Of a stretch of DNA of 64,000 nt, positions 33,873 through 44,149 are shown one piece after another. Origin of the DNA: Metellina segmentata (lineage: Eukaryota; Arthropoda; Arachnida; Araneae; Tetragnathidae); NCBI GenBank assembly GCA_947359465.1, contig OX375872.1, positions 128,933,337 to 128,997,336 of the forward strand, written 5' to 3'. A program made the position numbers and the translations under genes. The notes beneath the pieces are model-generated. The model searched no databases. It had not been told where the DNA came from and saw only the letters and a program-made list of their open reading frames with translations. The number at the start of each line of letters is the position of its first letter. Position 1 is the first letter of the stretch.

Positions 33873-34381
33873 AATTGGTGTAATAGGAAGTTTAAATGAG
33901 ACTTGGATATAATCTTAGAATAATATCATAGTTAGGAATTTTAAAAAATTGAAATTTTTGTCCTAAGCGACAGAAAGTCGAGGTTACTTACTCTACATTT
34001 TAAATGCGTTCTCACGCAACTTAGATACATATGAACCATTCAGTGAAAGCAGTGATTTTCTTTAGTAAAAGACCTACAAAATCGCCCTTCTGTTTATTAA
34101 AAAATTGTAATTGATTGAGTTTAATTTGTCTACACTGTGGTGATGCATTTATTTCTAACACAATCTCCCCGTAACTCCACATGCCAAATAATGGAATTTT
34201 CAAGCAAAAAGGCGTTTTCTTCGAACATAATTAGTTACAAATGTCGTAATAATTGAATTTACGATCCTCTGACATTGATGATTGAATTTGAAAGCATTGC
34301 GTATTAGGTGCAAGAATGCTACAAGTAAAACGTATTCATAGGAAAACTAAGTGCAAGACTAATCGCGGAATATTCGCCATA
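33873..34381. other. Non-coding spacer
   Basis: No repeat or gene noticed. The frame at 34203-34021 on the minus strand has no recognisable domain. Confidence 0.45.
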
Positions 34382-35940
34382 TCTCTCTATATTAAAAAAA
34401 TGTTACCGCCGCCGACGCCGACGCCGCCGCCGCAGGATTGAAAACTGTGTTGTTTAGCTCGATTCTTAGACGGTTTCCCGAGAAAGTACTGATCGGAAAA
34501 AATGAAATTAACATGCTTTGTTCTTCATCGTATTCCCTGGATAATTATTAAGATTTTTTTCCGATGCGGCTATTAGTTTAGATTTTATTAAGTGTTAAAG
34601 TTGAAGAAGGGAAATTTCTTCCGCGAGTGAGCAAAACACATTCAAATTTTCTGTCTTCAGTCGTGAGTTTTTTTTAAGAGTACCTCTCAACGTACATTTT
34701 TGCAGCTCGTCGAGTTTTTTTTTTTTTATTTAAATTTGGTTCTTGATAATATTTTTTTGAAATTCAGGAAAAATCGGGACATTTTTGTTACTTTTTTTTA
34801 AAACTGCCGTATCTATATCTAATTACTATTAGTTTTTAATTTTTAAAATATCGCAGTATATACCTCAGAATATACTCTTTCTTACAGTACAATTATTTTT
34901 GAAATCGGTTAATAATTAAATTGGATGCGATCAAAAGTTCGTCAGACAAAATTCGGAATCTTTGGATATTTTCGCTACTTATTGTTAAAACCGTTTTGTC
35001 TACGGCAAAAGCCATTATTTTTTAAATTTGAAAACATCACTGAATACATTACATTACACTCTTTCTTATGGTACAGTTATTTTTCAAATTGGTTAATAAA
35101 TAAAATCGATGCAATTAAAAGTTGGTCATACAATTTTCGGAACTTTCAGATCGTAACTTCCGATACAAAACTAAAATGGTCATATCTGTATAGTATTACT
35201 GTTAGTTTTTAATTTTAAAAATATTGCAGTATACCTCAGAATATACTCTTTTTTACGGTACAATTATTTTTAAAATTGGTTCATAAATAAATTCGATGCA
35301 ATCAAAAGTTGGTGTCACAAATTTCGTATTTTTCAGTTCGCATAGCTGCTTCCGAAAGCAGTAGTGGGTTGCACTTTTGAATATCGGGTTTGCCAGATAT
35401 GAAATTTATCGTAGCAACAATTGCCATAAAAACGATTTCTTTTTATTTGGCGAGGAAAAAGGCTCGCTTTTTTCCCTCTGTTCTCAAGACAGTTTACCGA
35501 CAAAGTACAGATCGTAAAGTTTGGATATTAACAATGTTTACTTAAAATTGTACAGGGAACAAGATGCAGAAGATTTTTTACTGATGCGGCTATTAGTTTA
35601 GGGTGCATTAAGTGTTAAAGCAAAAAAAAAGTTAAATCACTTGCGAAAGAAGTATTGGTTTGAGAAAGCAAACTAAACGGATTGCGTAGCAATCCCCGGG
35701 GTCGGCGAGCGTAAGCGAGACGCAGCGAAGCCCTCGCTGTGACGTCATGAACCGGAAAGTGAAATCAGCATAATACGAATTATTCAGATAGTTTCACTCT
35801 GTGAAAGTAATGTTGGTTTGCGAAGCAAACCAAATGGCATCTGTGACAGGAGTGTTGGTTTGCGAAGCAAACCAAATGGGATTGCGCAGCAATCACCAGG
35901 GGTTGGCGAGCGTAAGCGAGCAGGGGGCGGAGCCCCCTAG
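34382..35940 (+). mobile_element. Non-autonomous Helitron, both ends intact
   Basis: It begins TCTCTCTATATTAAAA after an A at 34381. It ends CTAG (35937-35940) before a T, as Helitrons do when they insert between A and T. A six-pair hairpin GGGGGC/GCCCCC with loop GGA (35923-35937) directly precedes CTAG. A GCC/GAC triplet run follows the 5' end. Inside are about 185-bp repeats (tactctttcttatggtacag and variants) and, near the 3' end, stacked units of ggtttgcgaagcaaaccaaa and ggcgagcgtaagcgag. No Rep/helicase coding sequence is present. Confidence 0.85.
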
Positions 35941-36186
35941 TTTACTAAAATAAACGTACAGGGATATTCCTCTTCCTGTACTTTCTGTACGATATATGTA
36001 TATATGCAGAAAACTCTCGATCCCTCACGTTAACGGAGCAAATCAGTTAATCCGCAGATTAGTGTGCATTAACGGCTTTCGAGCTTTAGCGGTAACATAT
36101 ATATACATCACATCATTTCAATAGGTCGTTGCATTGCTCCGCTGGGGCTGTACTTAAAATACCTGTATGCCTACCGAAGGGTTAAG

Positions 36187-36488
36187 GGGCCGAGGTTCGA
36201 ACAGTCGCTGATTAGCGACGAGAGTGTTATGGGTTCAAAACTAGATCCAAACAAAGACCGTTGTGTGCGAGAGACCTTGTGCATGTTAAATATGTTGTGG
36301 CCTCAGATGTCCTCACGTTGGCAATGTGTGGAATTTAGGAAAGTGTGTCGCCAGATGAGTGTGACCTCGCCATCTAACAGTGGTTTAAAATGAGGTGTTG
36401 TTCTCGAATCCGTCAGGATTGATCCCGGACTGTTCCCAATAGACAATTGTGCTGTTCTAGTGGAACGTAAATTCAACTATCAACTAAC
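36187..36488 (+). mobile_element. tRNA-derived SINE, near full length, diverged
   Basis: The head is degenerate. The body has gaccgttgtgtgcgag, tgttgtggcctcagatgtcc and gaggtgttgttctcgaatcc; the tail ends near tctagtggaacgtaaattca. Confidence 0.75.
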
Positions 36489-36533
36489 CAACTTGATTAC
36501 CAACATAGCTTAACCCTCTTTTTGCAAGCTTAA

Positions 36534-36763
36534 CCCTCCAAGTGGTTTCGACAAGTCATCTCGTCCACTGAGGTCTGACCGATTTTGTTGAAGACGAAAT
36601 AACAAATGAACATGATATTGCCAATTTTTTTTACTATGACGACACAAAGATCTGGACAAATTTTCCTGTGATGACGAGATATCTCGTCCAGCAAGAGCAG
36701 GTCAATTTTGCAAGTGACCAGTTTTAATCTTGGGATACCTCGTTGATACAACCACCAGAATGT
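36534..36763. mobile_element. piggyBac-type MITE, complete copy
   Basis: TTAA at 36530 is followed by ccctccaagtggtttcgaca. The right end acaaccaccagaatgt precedes TTAA at 36764-36767. Inside are gatgacgagatatctcgtcc and agcaggtcaattttgcaagt. Confidence 0.85.
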
Positions 36764-36805
36764 TTAAGTAATATTTGCATATTCAATTGATTTAAATCCT
36801 GTGAA

Positions 36806-37073
36806 GGTAGGTATTTTTAAGTAACGTCACACTGGAGCAACACCACGGTCTATCAACGACAGTCCGGGATCAATCCCGAATTGAAAGGTCCGAGTGCAAC
36901 GCTTCGTGATTTCAATTCACTGTCAGATGACGAGGTCACACCTGAACTGGACCTCCACTGTCTAAACTTCCACAACAGCCAACGTGAGGACATGACGTTC
37001 TTTGGTTGGATCCAAACTCGCAACTCTTTGATTGCTAATCCGTTACTCTTTCAACTGGGCTACCGCGGCCCTT
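36806..37073 (-). mobile_element. tRNA-derived SINE, near full length
   Basis: Minus strand: gggccgcggtagcccagttg head, gagttgcgagtttggatcca B-box region, the body with ctcacgttggctgttgtgga, and the tail tgttgctccagtgtgacgtt. Confidence 0.85.
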
Positions 37074-37128
37074 AAATGATGCGAAAGACGCATAAAAATA
37101 TTTTGATGGTCATCCTTGTGCTTATGAT

Positions 37129-37370
37129 CAGAGGTCGTCGTGGCTCAGTGGGAAAGCACAGCGCTCTAGAAACTTTCGAGTTGTAGGTGGCGCAGATTAG
37201 ATTGTTGTTAGGTGCATTACTCCCTCAGTGTATTTCTCTCTAATGGGTCAACAAAACTTTTAATCTTATGTGTATATGTCTATTACTTGGCATTGTATGT
37301 CGAGTCTGGTGAAGCATGGCCAAACATGGCCCTTACACCATAAAATCCCCCAAAACCAATTTGAATCGTT
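37129..37370 (+). repeat. Possible second SINE family with a tRNA-like head
   Basis: It starts gtcgtcgtggctcagtggga, an A-box-like sequence, then agcgctctagaaactttcga. It ends with tggccaaacatggcccttac and accataaaatcccccaaaac, shared with 16150-16240. The B-box region is not well conserved. Confidence 0.5.
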
Positions 37371-37378
37371 CATACCAA

Positions 37379-37862
37379 TTGTAAGGCAGAACGTGATTAA
37401 AACTGCTATGTACGAAGCATAACAATTTTTCATTAATTTTTTCACAAATTTGCCCGATTGTTTTTCAATTATAAGTTAAGATGTTCTGCAGTGAAAAGCG
37501 CTCTCCTTGCCATACCTTTTTTTTCTTTTCTAGTTAAGGAACAACCTCCCTACACCGCCCCAAATTACCACAAACACTTTATAAATAACACATCTTGTAT
37601 GCTAATGACAAAATATTTAACTTCAAAAGTTATTGACAGAATTGCAAATTCTGAAATTATGCATTGGTTTTAAATAAAGTAAGTTAATTAATTTTATTGT
37701 GTTTTATATTAAAATTTAATACATATTTAGCCGATAGTTGTATTTTACGTCTCTTTTTGATTTTACTGCAGTTTTCAAAATACGGACAAAATGCCTGCAG
37801 AACAATTGCAATTGCTTGGAGTTGTGTTGCTGAACACTGAATATAATTTTGCACTTGGGGTG
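37379..37862 (+). mobile_element. Short inverted-terminus DNA element, copy 1
   Basis: About 485 bp, an inverted, diverged relative of the element at 39396-39885. Shared blocks include gttctgcagtgaaaagcgct, caacctccctacaccgcccc and acttcaaaagttattgacag. Both copies preserve an open frame ending in SKVIDRIAN followed by MHWF, and on the other strand QVQNYIQCSATQLQAI. No domain is recognised in either, and conservation may only reflect DNA similarity. Confidence 0.65.
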
Positions 37863-37888
37863 GAGCGTACACTAAACCTGTTTTCCAC

Positions 37889-37932
37889 CCTCCAAGTGGT
37901 TTAGACGAGATATCTCGTCTATAAAGATTATA
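37889..37932. mobile_element. piggyBac-type MITE, terminal fragment
   Basis: accctccaagtggtttagac followed by gagatatctcgtctat. Only the left end is present. Confidence 0.6.
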
Positions 37933-38181
37933 TGCACCTGGGTTATAGGTATGTATGTATTTTAATTACCGTCGTACTGGAGCAACACAACGGGATATTG
38001 ATGATGGTCCGAGATCAATCCCATAGGGAAAGAACCGAGAACATCACCACGTAATTTTGAACCATGGTCAGATGATGGCGCAATACTTGGACTGGCACCC
38101 CACTCTCCAATCTTCCACACCACGCCAACGTGAGGATATTTGAGGCCACGACAGATTTAACGTGCACCGGCCCCTTTTGAC

Positions 38182-39254
38182 TAGGGATGCGACATCGATG
38201 TCGATCGTTTCAAAGCATCGATGTTTTATACAAAACATCGATGTATTAGAGCCGATGTTTTTTGTAACATCGATGTTTATACTTGTCGATGTTTTATTTT
38301 TAAATGAAAAAGTACCATTATAAAAATTTTAAAAATAACCAAGTAGCATAATTTTTATAATCAGTAAATTGAACATACTTTTAAACCAGAGGCCAAGGGT
38401 ATAGGGTCTGAATTGTATGGATGCGGCATCGATGTCTATGTTTTCAAAACATCGATGTATTATAAAAACATTGTTGTATTTAACATCGATTTATTGGAGC
38501 CGATGTTTGTTTAACATCGATGTTATATTTTTGAATGAAAAAAGTACCACAGTAAGAATTAATAAAAATTAACCGTGCAACTAATTATTTGTCAGTGATG
38601 GCATTGATTATCAAAAAGAGTTTTTTCCCTAACTGGGGGATAGTTAGTGAAAAAAAAAATCGGCTTAAGGAGGGGAAAATTAAGAATTTTTTTTACAAAC
38701 TGTAAATAACAAATATTGGGGCATACAATATTTATAGGCCCCGATATTTTTTATTTAGTGTAAATAAAAATATGTCCCCCATAAGTTGATAAATAATTAA
38801 TAATAACTAACTATATTTATTGTTATGTACCTACGTAATTATACTTATAGTTAGTAGTACCTATGTCAAATTGTTGTAAATATTATTTTCATTCATATTA
38901 TTCATTTTGAAAGTTGTTTTGCTTATTGTTTTTATCAAGTTATTTTGCTAATTGTTTTTATCAAGTTGTTTTGCTAATTGTTTTTATCAAGTTTTTTTAC
39001 TTTGTTACAGTTTTAAAAAAATCTTAATTTTAAAATAATAAATACAGCAAATGACAAATTAACTCTCCACCCCCGGCGAACATTAATGTTTGAGGTTTCT
39101 AAACCTGTTTTAAGAAATAGGGGAAAACAGTTTAAATACACTGATGCATAAAAACATCGATGGTTTTTGGGCGATGTATTATCAACATCGATGTTTTCAT
39201 TTTGAACATCGATGTTTCAAACTATCGATGTTTTGTTGTCGATGTCGCATCCCT
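38182..39254. mobile_element. hAT-type element with ACATCGATGT subterminal repeats
   Basis: The left end is tagggatgcgacatcgatgt, the right end its inverse gatgtcgcatccct. The flanks cttttgac (38174-38181) and tttttgac (39255-39262) are an 8-bp duplication with one difference, fitting the hAT pattern nTnnnnAn. The palindrome acatcgatgt or close variants occurs many times within about 140 bp of each end. The left block is present twice (38182-38330 and about 38424-38560). No transposase frame is present. Confidence 0.8.
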
Positions 39255-39395
39255 TTTTTGACAGCTCTAAGGTTGCTTGCGTAGTGGACATTCCCACTGA
39301 GACACGACGGCTCCCCAGTAACATTGGAAAATCAGTTAGTTGGTTGATTTTGGAGTTTGATAGCGTAAGGGCCATATATACAAGACGGTCTTTGG

Positions 39396-39885
39396 CCCAG
39401 GTGCAGAATTATATTCAGTGTTCTGCAACACAACTCCAAGCAATTTCAATTGTTCTGCAGGCATTTTGTCGGAATTTTGAAAACTGCAGTAAAAAAAAAG
39501 ACACAATTATCGGCTAAATATGTATTACATATTTATAATAAAACACATTAAAATGAATTAACTTACTTTATTTAAAACCAATGCATAATTACAAAATTTG
39601 CAATTCTGTCGATAACTTTTGAAGTTAAATATTTTGTCATTAGCATAGAAGATGTGTTATTTATAAAATGTTTGTGGTAATTTGGGGCGGTGTAGGGAGG
39701 TTGTTCCGTAGGTAGAGAAGAAAAAAAAAGGTGTGGTAAGGAGAGCTCTTTGCACTGCAGAACATCGTAACATGATTGAAAAAGAACGGTCACAATTTTG
39801 ATAAAATTAAGAAAAAATTGCTCTGCAATGACTTTTTTTTGTTCTATGACGTACGTTGCAGTTTTCTGCACTTTCTGCTCTAGGG
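39396..39885 (-). mobile_element. Short inverted-terminus DNA element, copy 2
   Basis: 490 bp, with ends CCCAGGTGCAGAA and, at the other side, the inverse of CCCTAGAGCAGAA. The duplication gtctttgg/gtctttag (39388-39395 and 39886-39893) is 8 bp with one difference and lies inside the SINE. This target size suggests a hAT or P-like element. The minus-strand frame from 39871 to 39572 ends with the SKVIDRIAN..MHWF motif shared with copy 1. Confidence 0.75.
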
Positions 39886-39962
39886 GTCTTTAGGTGGATT
39901 CGAACTCGCAACACTTCGATTGCTAATCCGTTACTCTTCCAACCGGGCTGTAACGACCCGTA

Positions 39963-40402
39963 TGAATTATAAGATGTCATTGCGACTCTATCATAGTATT
40001 TGCGTTATATTATCGCTACGAGTGTTTAATGTGTTGTACCTTCGACCTCAAAGTAAACGCAGTAATCAGTACTTAGTAAGGATTACTGCCTTACGTAATC
40101 CACGAGAAATGCGTAGCATTGCAGAGAACTGTTAGCTTAGTTTCTCATTTCAGGACTCGCGTGTGTGTTTGCCAAGTAAATGGAGATTAAGCTGATAAGA
40201 CGTGACTAGTGGGAGGAAGGATTTCTTTTAGGAAACTGGAACAAGGCAAGAAAATAGCGTATTTAAGGGATGGAGATTCTGAACAGCTTTTCACTATTAG
40301 AGTTTCTCTTGCGTGTAAAAAGCAATAAAAAACAGTTTGGAATTTTTCTATTAACAAGTAAATTTGATGAATATTAACGTCCTGTAAAAATATCTCACGG
40401 TA
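39963..40402. other. Non-coding spacer between SINEs
   Basis: No gene or clear repeat. The block ggagattctgaac...agtttctcttgcgtgtaaaa at 40268-40320 resembles 40880-40930 (ttttgagatttgtcttgcgt), so it belongs to a local duplication carrying the following SINE. Confidence 0.45.
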
Positions 40403-40686
40403 GGAAGGTATTTTAATTAACGTCACACTGGAGCAACACAACGGATTGGCGATGGTCCGGTATCAATCCCGAAGCGAAAGATCCGAGGACAGCATCACGT
40501 AATTTTGAACCATGGTCCGATGACAAGGTCACACCTGAGACGGCACCCCACTCTCCAAACTCCCACACCACGCCGACGTGAAAACATTTGAACGTGCACC
40601 AGCCCCTTTGAGCACGACGGTCTTTGATTGAATTCGAACTCGAAACCATCCGATTGCTAATCTGTTGCTTTTCCAACCGGGCTGCA
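40403..40686 (-). mobile_element. tRNA-derived SINE, near full length
   Basis: Minus strand: tgcagcccggttggaaaagc head, gagttcgaattcaatcaaag B-box region, aggggctggtgcacgttcaa, ggcgtggtgtgggagtttgg body, and the tgttgctccagtgtgacgtt tail. Confidence 0.85.
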
Positions 40687-41028
40687 GGATGGAGAGGTGA
40701 AAGTATTGAGGAAGATCTCTTGGGTATTCTGGGATTGCGACACTCGTGTTTACCAGAGGTAGTAGACCTCACGTGTAAAGGATAGGGTACCTGGTGTTCG
40801 TGAGGCTCGTATATATCTACAGATGTGCCCCAAGGGCAAAAGGACAAGGGACAATTAAAAATAAAACAGTCATCCCTCGTTTCAAAATAGTTCCGCAATT
40901 TTGAGATTTGTCTTGCGTGTACAATAAAAACAATATAAAATTTTAATAAAAAATGGATGATAATATTTTTGGGAAATTTCCTTAAACAATCTGAAAAAAT
41001 CAAGAGTAACGTACTTGGTATTTTTAAA

Positions 41029-41140
41029 TTTAATGTCGCACTGGAGCAACTCAACGGGTTATTGTCGACGGTCCGGGACGAATCCTTCAGGAAAAGATCC
41101 GAGGACAACACCGCATAATTTTGAACCATGGTCAGATGAC
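41029..41140 (-). mobile_element. tRNA-derived SINE, 3' fragment
   Basis: Tail-proximal third: gtcgcactggagcaactcaa, cgacggtccgggacgaatcc and ttgaaccatggtcagatgac. It stops abruptly at the acgag phrase. Confidence 0.75.
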
Positions 41141-41257
41141 GAGAAAATACAAAGGGATATTTAAAAATAAAACAGTTCCCCTTCTTTAGTCATGAGTATA
41201 ATGAATTGCATTGTTTCGTAAATTGCAGTGCTTCACCGATGTGGCTATAATTCACAT

Positions 41258-41300
41258 GTGGTAGGTAGGTTAATTAACGTCGCATTAGAGCAACACAACT
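41258..41300 (-). mobile_element. tRNA-derived SINE, tail only
   Basis: gtaggtaggttaattaacgt followed by cgcattagagcaacacaac. Only the last 43 bases of the SINE are present. Confidence 0.6.
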
Positions 41301-42389
41301 CATTTGTATGTAAATAATACTTTTAGATTCTTATCTTTAATTTTAAATTATTCTACTTTCGTACGTACAGATATCTGCCACTGATTAGTACTATTATTAG
41401 TGCTACAACTTTCTGTTCTGTTTTGTCACTTGTTTGAACTCACCAATTAGCAGTAGGGAATCAATGAATTTAAATTTTAAAATGTTTTTGCCCCCTTAAT
41501 GTATCTTATTAATAAACATAACTTAAGGTGTATATATGCACTAGAAATCACGAAATGTGATCCAAATATCGATTTTGTTTTTATTACTTCAAAATATTTC
41601 CCGATTTCTGTGCTCTTAAACGATACCAAGATTTTGTAAATATATATATATATATATATACTTTTCTGGCTCAAGGTTTTTTTCGTTAGGTACTGCTATC
41701 AGTACAAACGTGTTTCCAAAACTTTAAATTCAATTTCTGAAGAACTGTGACAGTATGTCGTCGATACGATGATTAAATTCAAACAGTGTTATCTCAACAT
41801 AAAAAATGAACTTATCTATTCTAATTATTCTTGTCTCATTATGATCTGCATAATACAGGTAAAGTTCTGAACCTCAATTGGAGTTTTTAGTTAATTATTC
41901 GAGATAAATTTTTAATTGATTTTTAAATGTTAAAATTGCTGAAAAAATCCTAATAGTTTTAGACTTACTCGGTGAAAACAAATGTAAAAATAAACTATTC
42001 CCTCTAGAAACTTGATGAAGAGTCAAAATACGAAGAATAATGTAAATAATGTAAAAAAGAAGTATAATTTCCAACAATAACTGTCTTTCTGAACAAATTT
42101 GAATTTAAGAAATCACTGTTAAAAAAACATGCTACTTAGCTGATTGTATCAAAATTAGATAATATTTACCTATAGCTTAATCTGATTTTTTCTCATTGAA
42201 ATTATTTTAAGCATAAGCCATTCGTTGGAAAAAATTGAATTTTTATAGTCAAAATTTAACTAAATCTTTTAGTGTATTCTTACACTTTAAGTATTTTAAA
42301 GTAATTTTTTATATTAAAATATCACACCTCAATTCATGATTACACCTAGTTGGACACATAAAAGAAAAAAATTTCAAAAAACGGAAAAG
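41301..42389. other. Non-coding, no gene seen
   Basis: AT-rich, with a short TA run at 41638-41661. Confidence 0.5.
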
Positions 42390-42873
42390 AAACCACTGCA
42401 AGCTATTTTACTGAAAAAAATCCATTAATTACGCTTTGCAATTTGACCTCGTAAACATAAACAGTACCAAATCCGGGAGTTTTGCTAAACGGCGTTGTTT
42501 TTTGGTTTTTTGTTTTGTTTTTCTCACTTTTTTACATCTTTCCGACAATTTTTAAAGAACAAGGAGTTAAACCTGGACCTAATTGATGAAACAACAGAAA
42601 GTAACGGACATGTTCAGAGCAAATGCCACACAGAAAAACTAGAAGATTTGAAGTAAAATTTGTTGCATTGTATTAAAAAAGTATTTTTCCTTTTTTAAAA
42701 TTTATTCCTATTTATAAATCTGTTATTTTACCATTGCAAATGCAAAATACGAGCGGGGGAACGTTGGATTAAGGTTTTAATGACAAAAAATGCAAACAAT
42801 CCGAAATTCGGAAAAGTCCGAAATCCGGAATGGCCGAGATCCGTAGGATTCCGGATATTTGACTTCATACTGT
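42390..42873 (-). mobile_element. Possible pogo/Tigger-type element remnant
   Basis: The right part reads gattccggatatttgacttc followed by atactgta. Its inverse tacagtatgaagtcaaatat resembles pogo/Tigger termini, and ccgaaatccggaatggccg precedes it. No convincing left terminus or transposase was found, so the extent and class are tentative. Confidence 0.3.
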
Positions 42874-42889
42874 AATAGCATGTTATTTA

Positions 42890-43720
42890 TAAACACACTT
42901 ATTCAGATTCAAACTAAAACTAGAAATGCATTGCAAAATATATTTTTGTTCTTATGCTTTAGGGGAAAGAAAGTAAAAGAAAAAGTAACATAACATAAAA
43001 GAAAAATAACAAAAGTTACACAAAAAGTAACAGTAACACAACGTAACAAATTTATTACAAAATTATTTTTTCCTATGCTCAAGAGACAAAGATAAGATTC
43101 TCCACATTTTAACTAGAAGTAGAAATGAATTACAATATATTTTAACATGAAATAATTTATGTTCCCAAGTTCAGGAAGAAAAAGTGTCGTTTTCATTTTC
43201 TAAACAGAACTAGAAATGGATTACAAAACACATTAACTCTAAAATAATTTCTGTTCCCATTTTCAAGGGTCAAAAGTAATACTCTTCATTTTCTAACCAG
43301 ACTGAAAAATAATTACAAAATGTATTTATTCTACGAAATAACTTTTGTTTCTATGCTCAAGGGACAATGTTAACTATATCTATACTTTAATTAGAGTAGA
43401 AATTAATTACAATATATATTTACTCAAAAAGAATTTATGTTCCCTTATTCAAGAGCGACGCTATTCGCTAGAACTACAAATGTATTACAAAACGCATTTT
43501 CTCTAAAGTAAATTTTGTTCCCATGATTCTCAAGGGACATATGTTATGTTCTTAATATTCTAACCAGACTTGAAAATGATTACAAAATACATTTATTCTA
43601 CGAAATAACTTTGTTCCTATACTCAAGGGGAAAAGTATCGTAATTCTAACCAGAACCATAAATGGATCACAAAATAAAGTACATTCACTCTTAAACAAAT
43701 GCTGTACCTATGCTCAAGGG
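42890..43720. repeat. Tandem array, about 110-bp unit, about 7 copies
   Basis: Units combine attacaaaatgcatttattct, taacttttgttcccatgctc and aagggacaaagt blocks, repeated from 42.95 to 43.72 kb with moderate divergence. Confidence 0.8.
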
Positions 43721-44145
43721 GAAAAAACACCATTTTCCTTCCCTTCGTTCAATAATAATGGAATTACGTCTTAGAACGTACGAGCTGTGTAGCACATGGC
43801 ACCAAATGCAATTTATTGGCCAATTATCATAAATGATGTTCATGTCAAAGACATCCCAAACCCATACAGCGACTCTATTCCAATGCTTTATTTCACGTTG
43901 ATGAGGTTCGCCCACGCTAATGGGAACTCAGCAAGAAGTGGCTGGCGTGTGTAGTTGAGAAGAATAGAAGAGGTCATAAATTGAGTCATTCGCATTTTGT
44001 TCCTTCATTCTTTTCATGAATTTAATTCCCTTCTCATTCACTTACTCGAGAAAAATCAGAAGCGTTTTCTCTTTATCGTTTTGAAGAGCTCAATTGATAT
44101 GCACTAATGTCTCTGAATTATGCGATGCAATCTCGAAGGTCACTG
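43721..44145. other. Unique island between two satellites, possible exon
   Basis: The minus strand has a frame of about 74 codons from 43915 to 43691, containing VAVWVWDVFDMNIIYDNWP. A cccattag acceptor-like site precedes it at about 43920. The stretch is more complex than its neighbours and not repeated in the window. No family is recognised, and the frame runs into the adjacent satellite, so it may be chance. Confidence 0.2.
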
Positions 44146-44149
44146 GAAC

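Larger units (their letters stand above)
37945..39962 (-). mobile_element. tRNA-derived SINE split by two nested insertions
   Basis: The tail and body lie at 37945-38181 (taattaccgtcgtactggag to ccggccccttttgac). The middle continues at about 39255-39395. The head follows at 39886-39962, with ggattcgaactcgcaacact and aaccgggctgtaacgaccc. The gaps are filled by the elements at 38182-39254 and 39396-39885. Some sequence at 39262-39380 is not SINE and is unexplained. Confidence 0.75.

Noticed and set aside
37129..37195. Functional tRNA gene
   Set aside because: A-box-like start only; the T-arm and acceptor pairing are not intact and a dispersed repeat follows.
40413..41129. A 238-codon minus-strand frame
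   Set aside because: It runs through two SINE copies and the spacer between them; the sequence is SINE body, not a gene.
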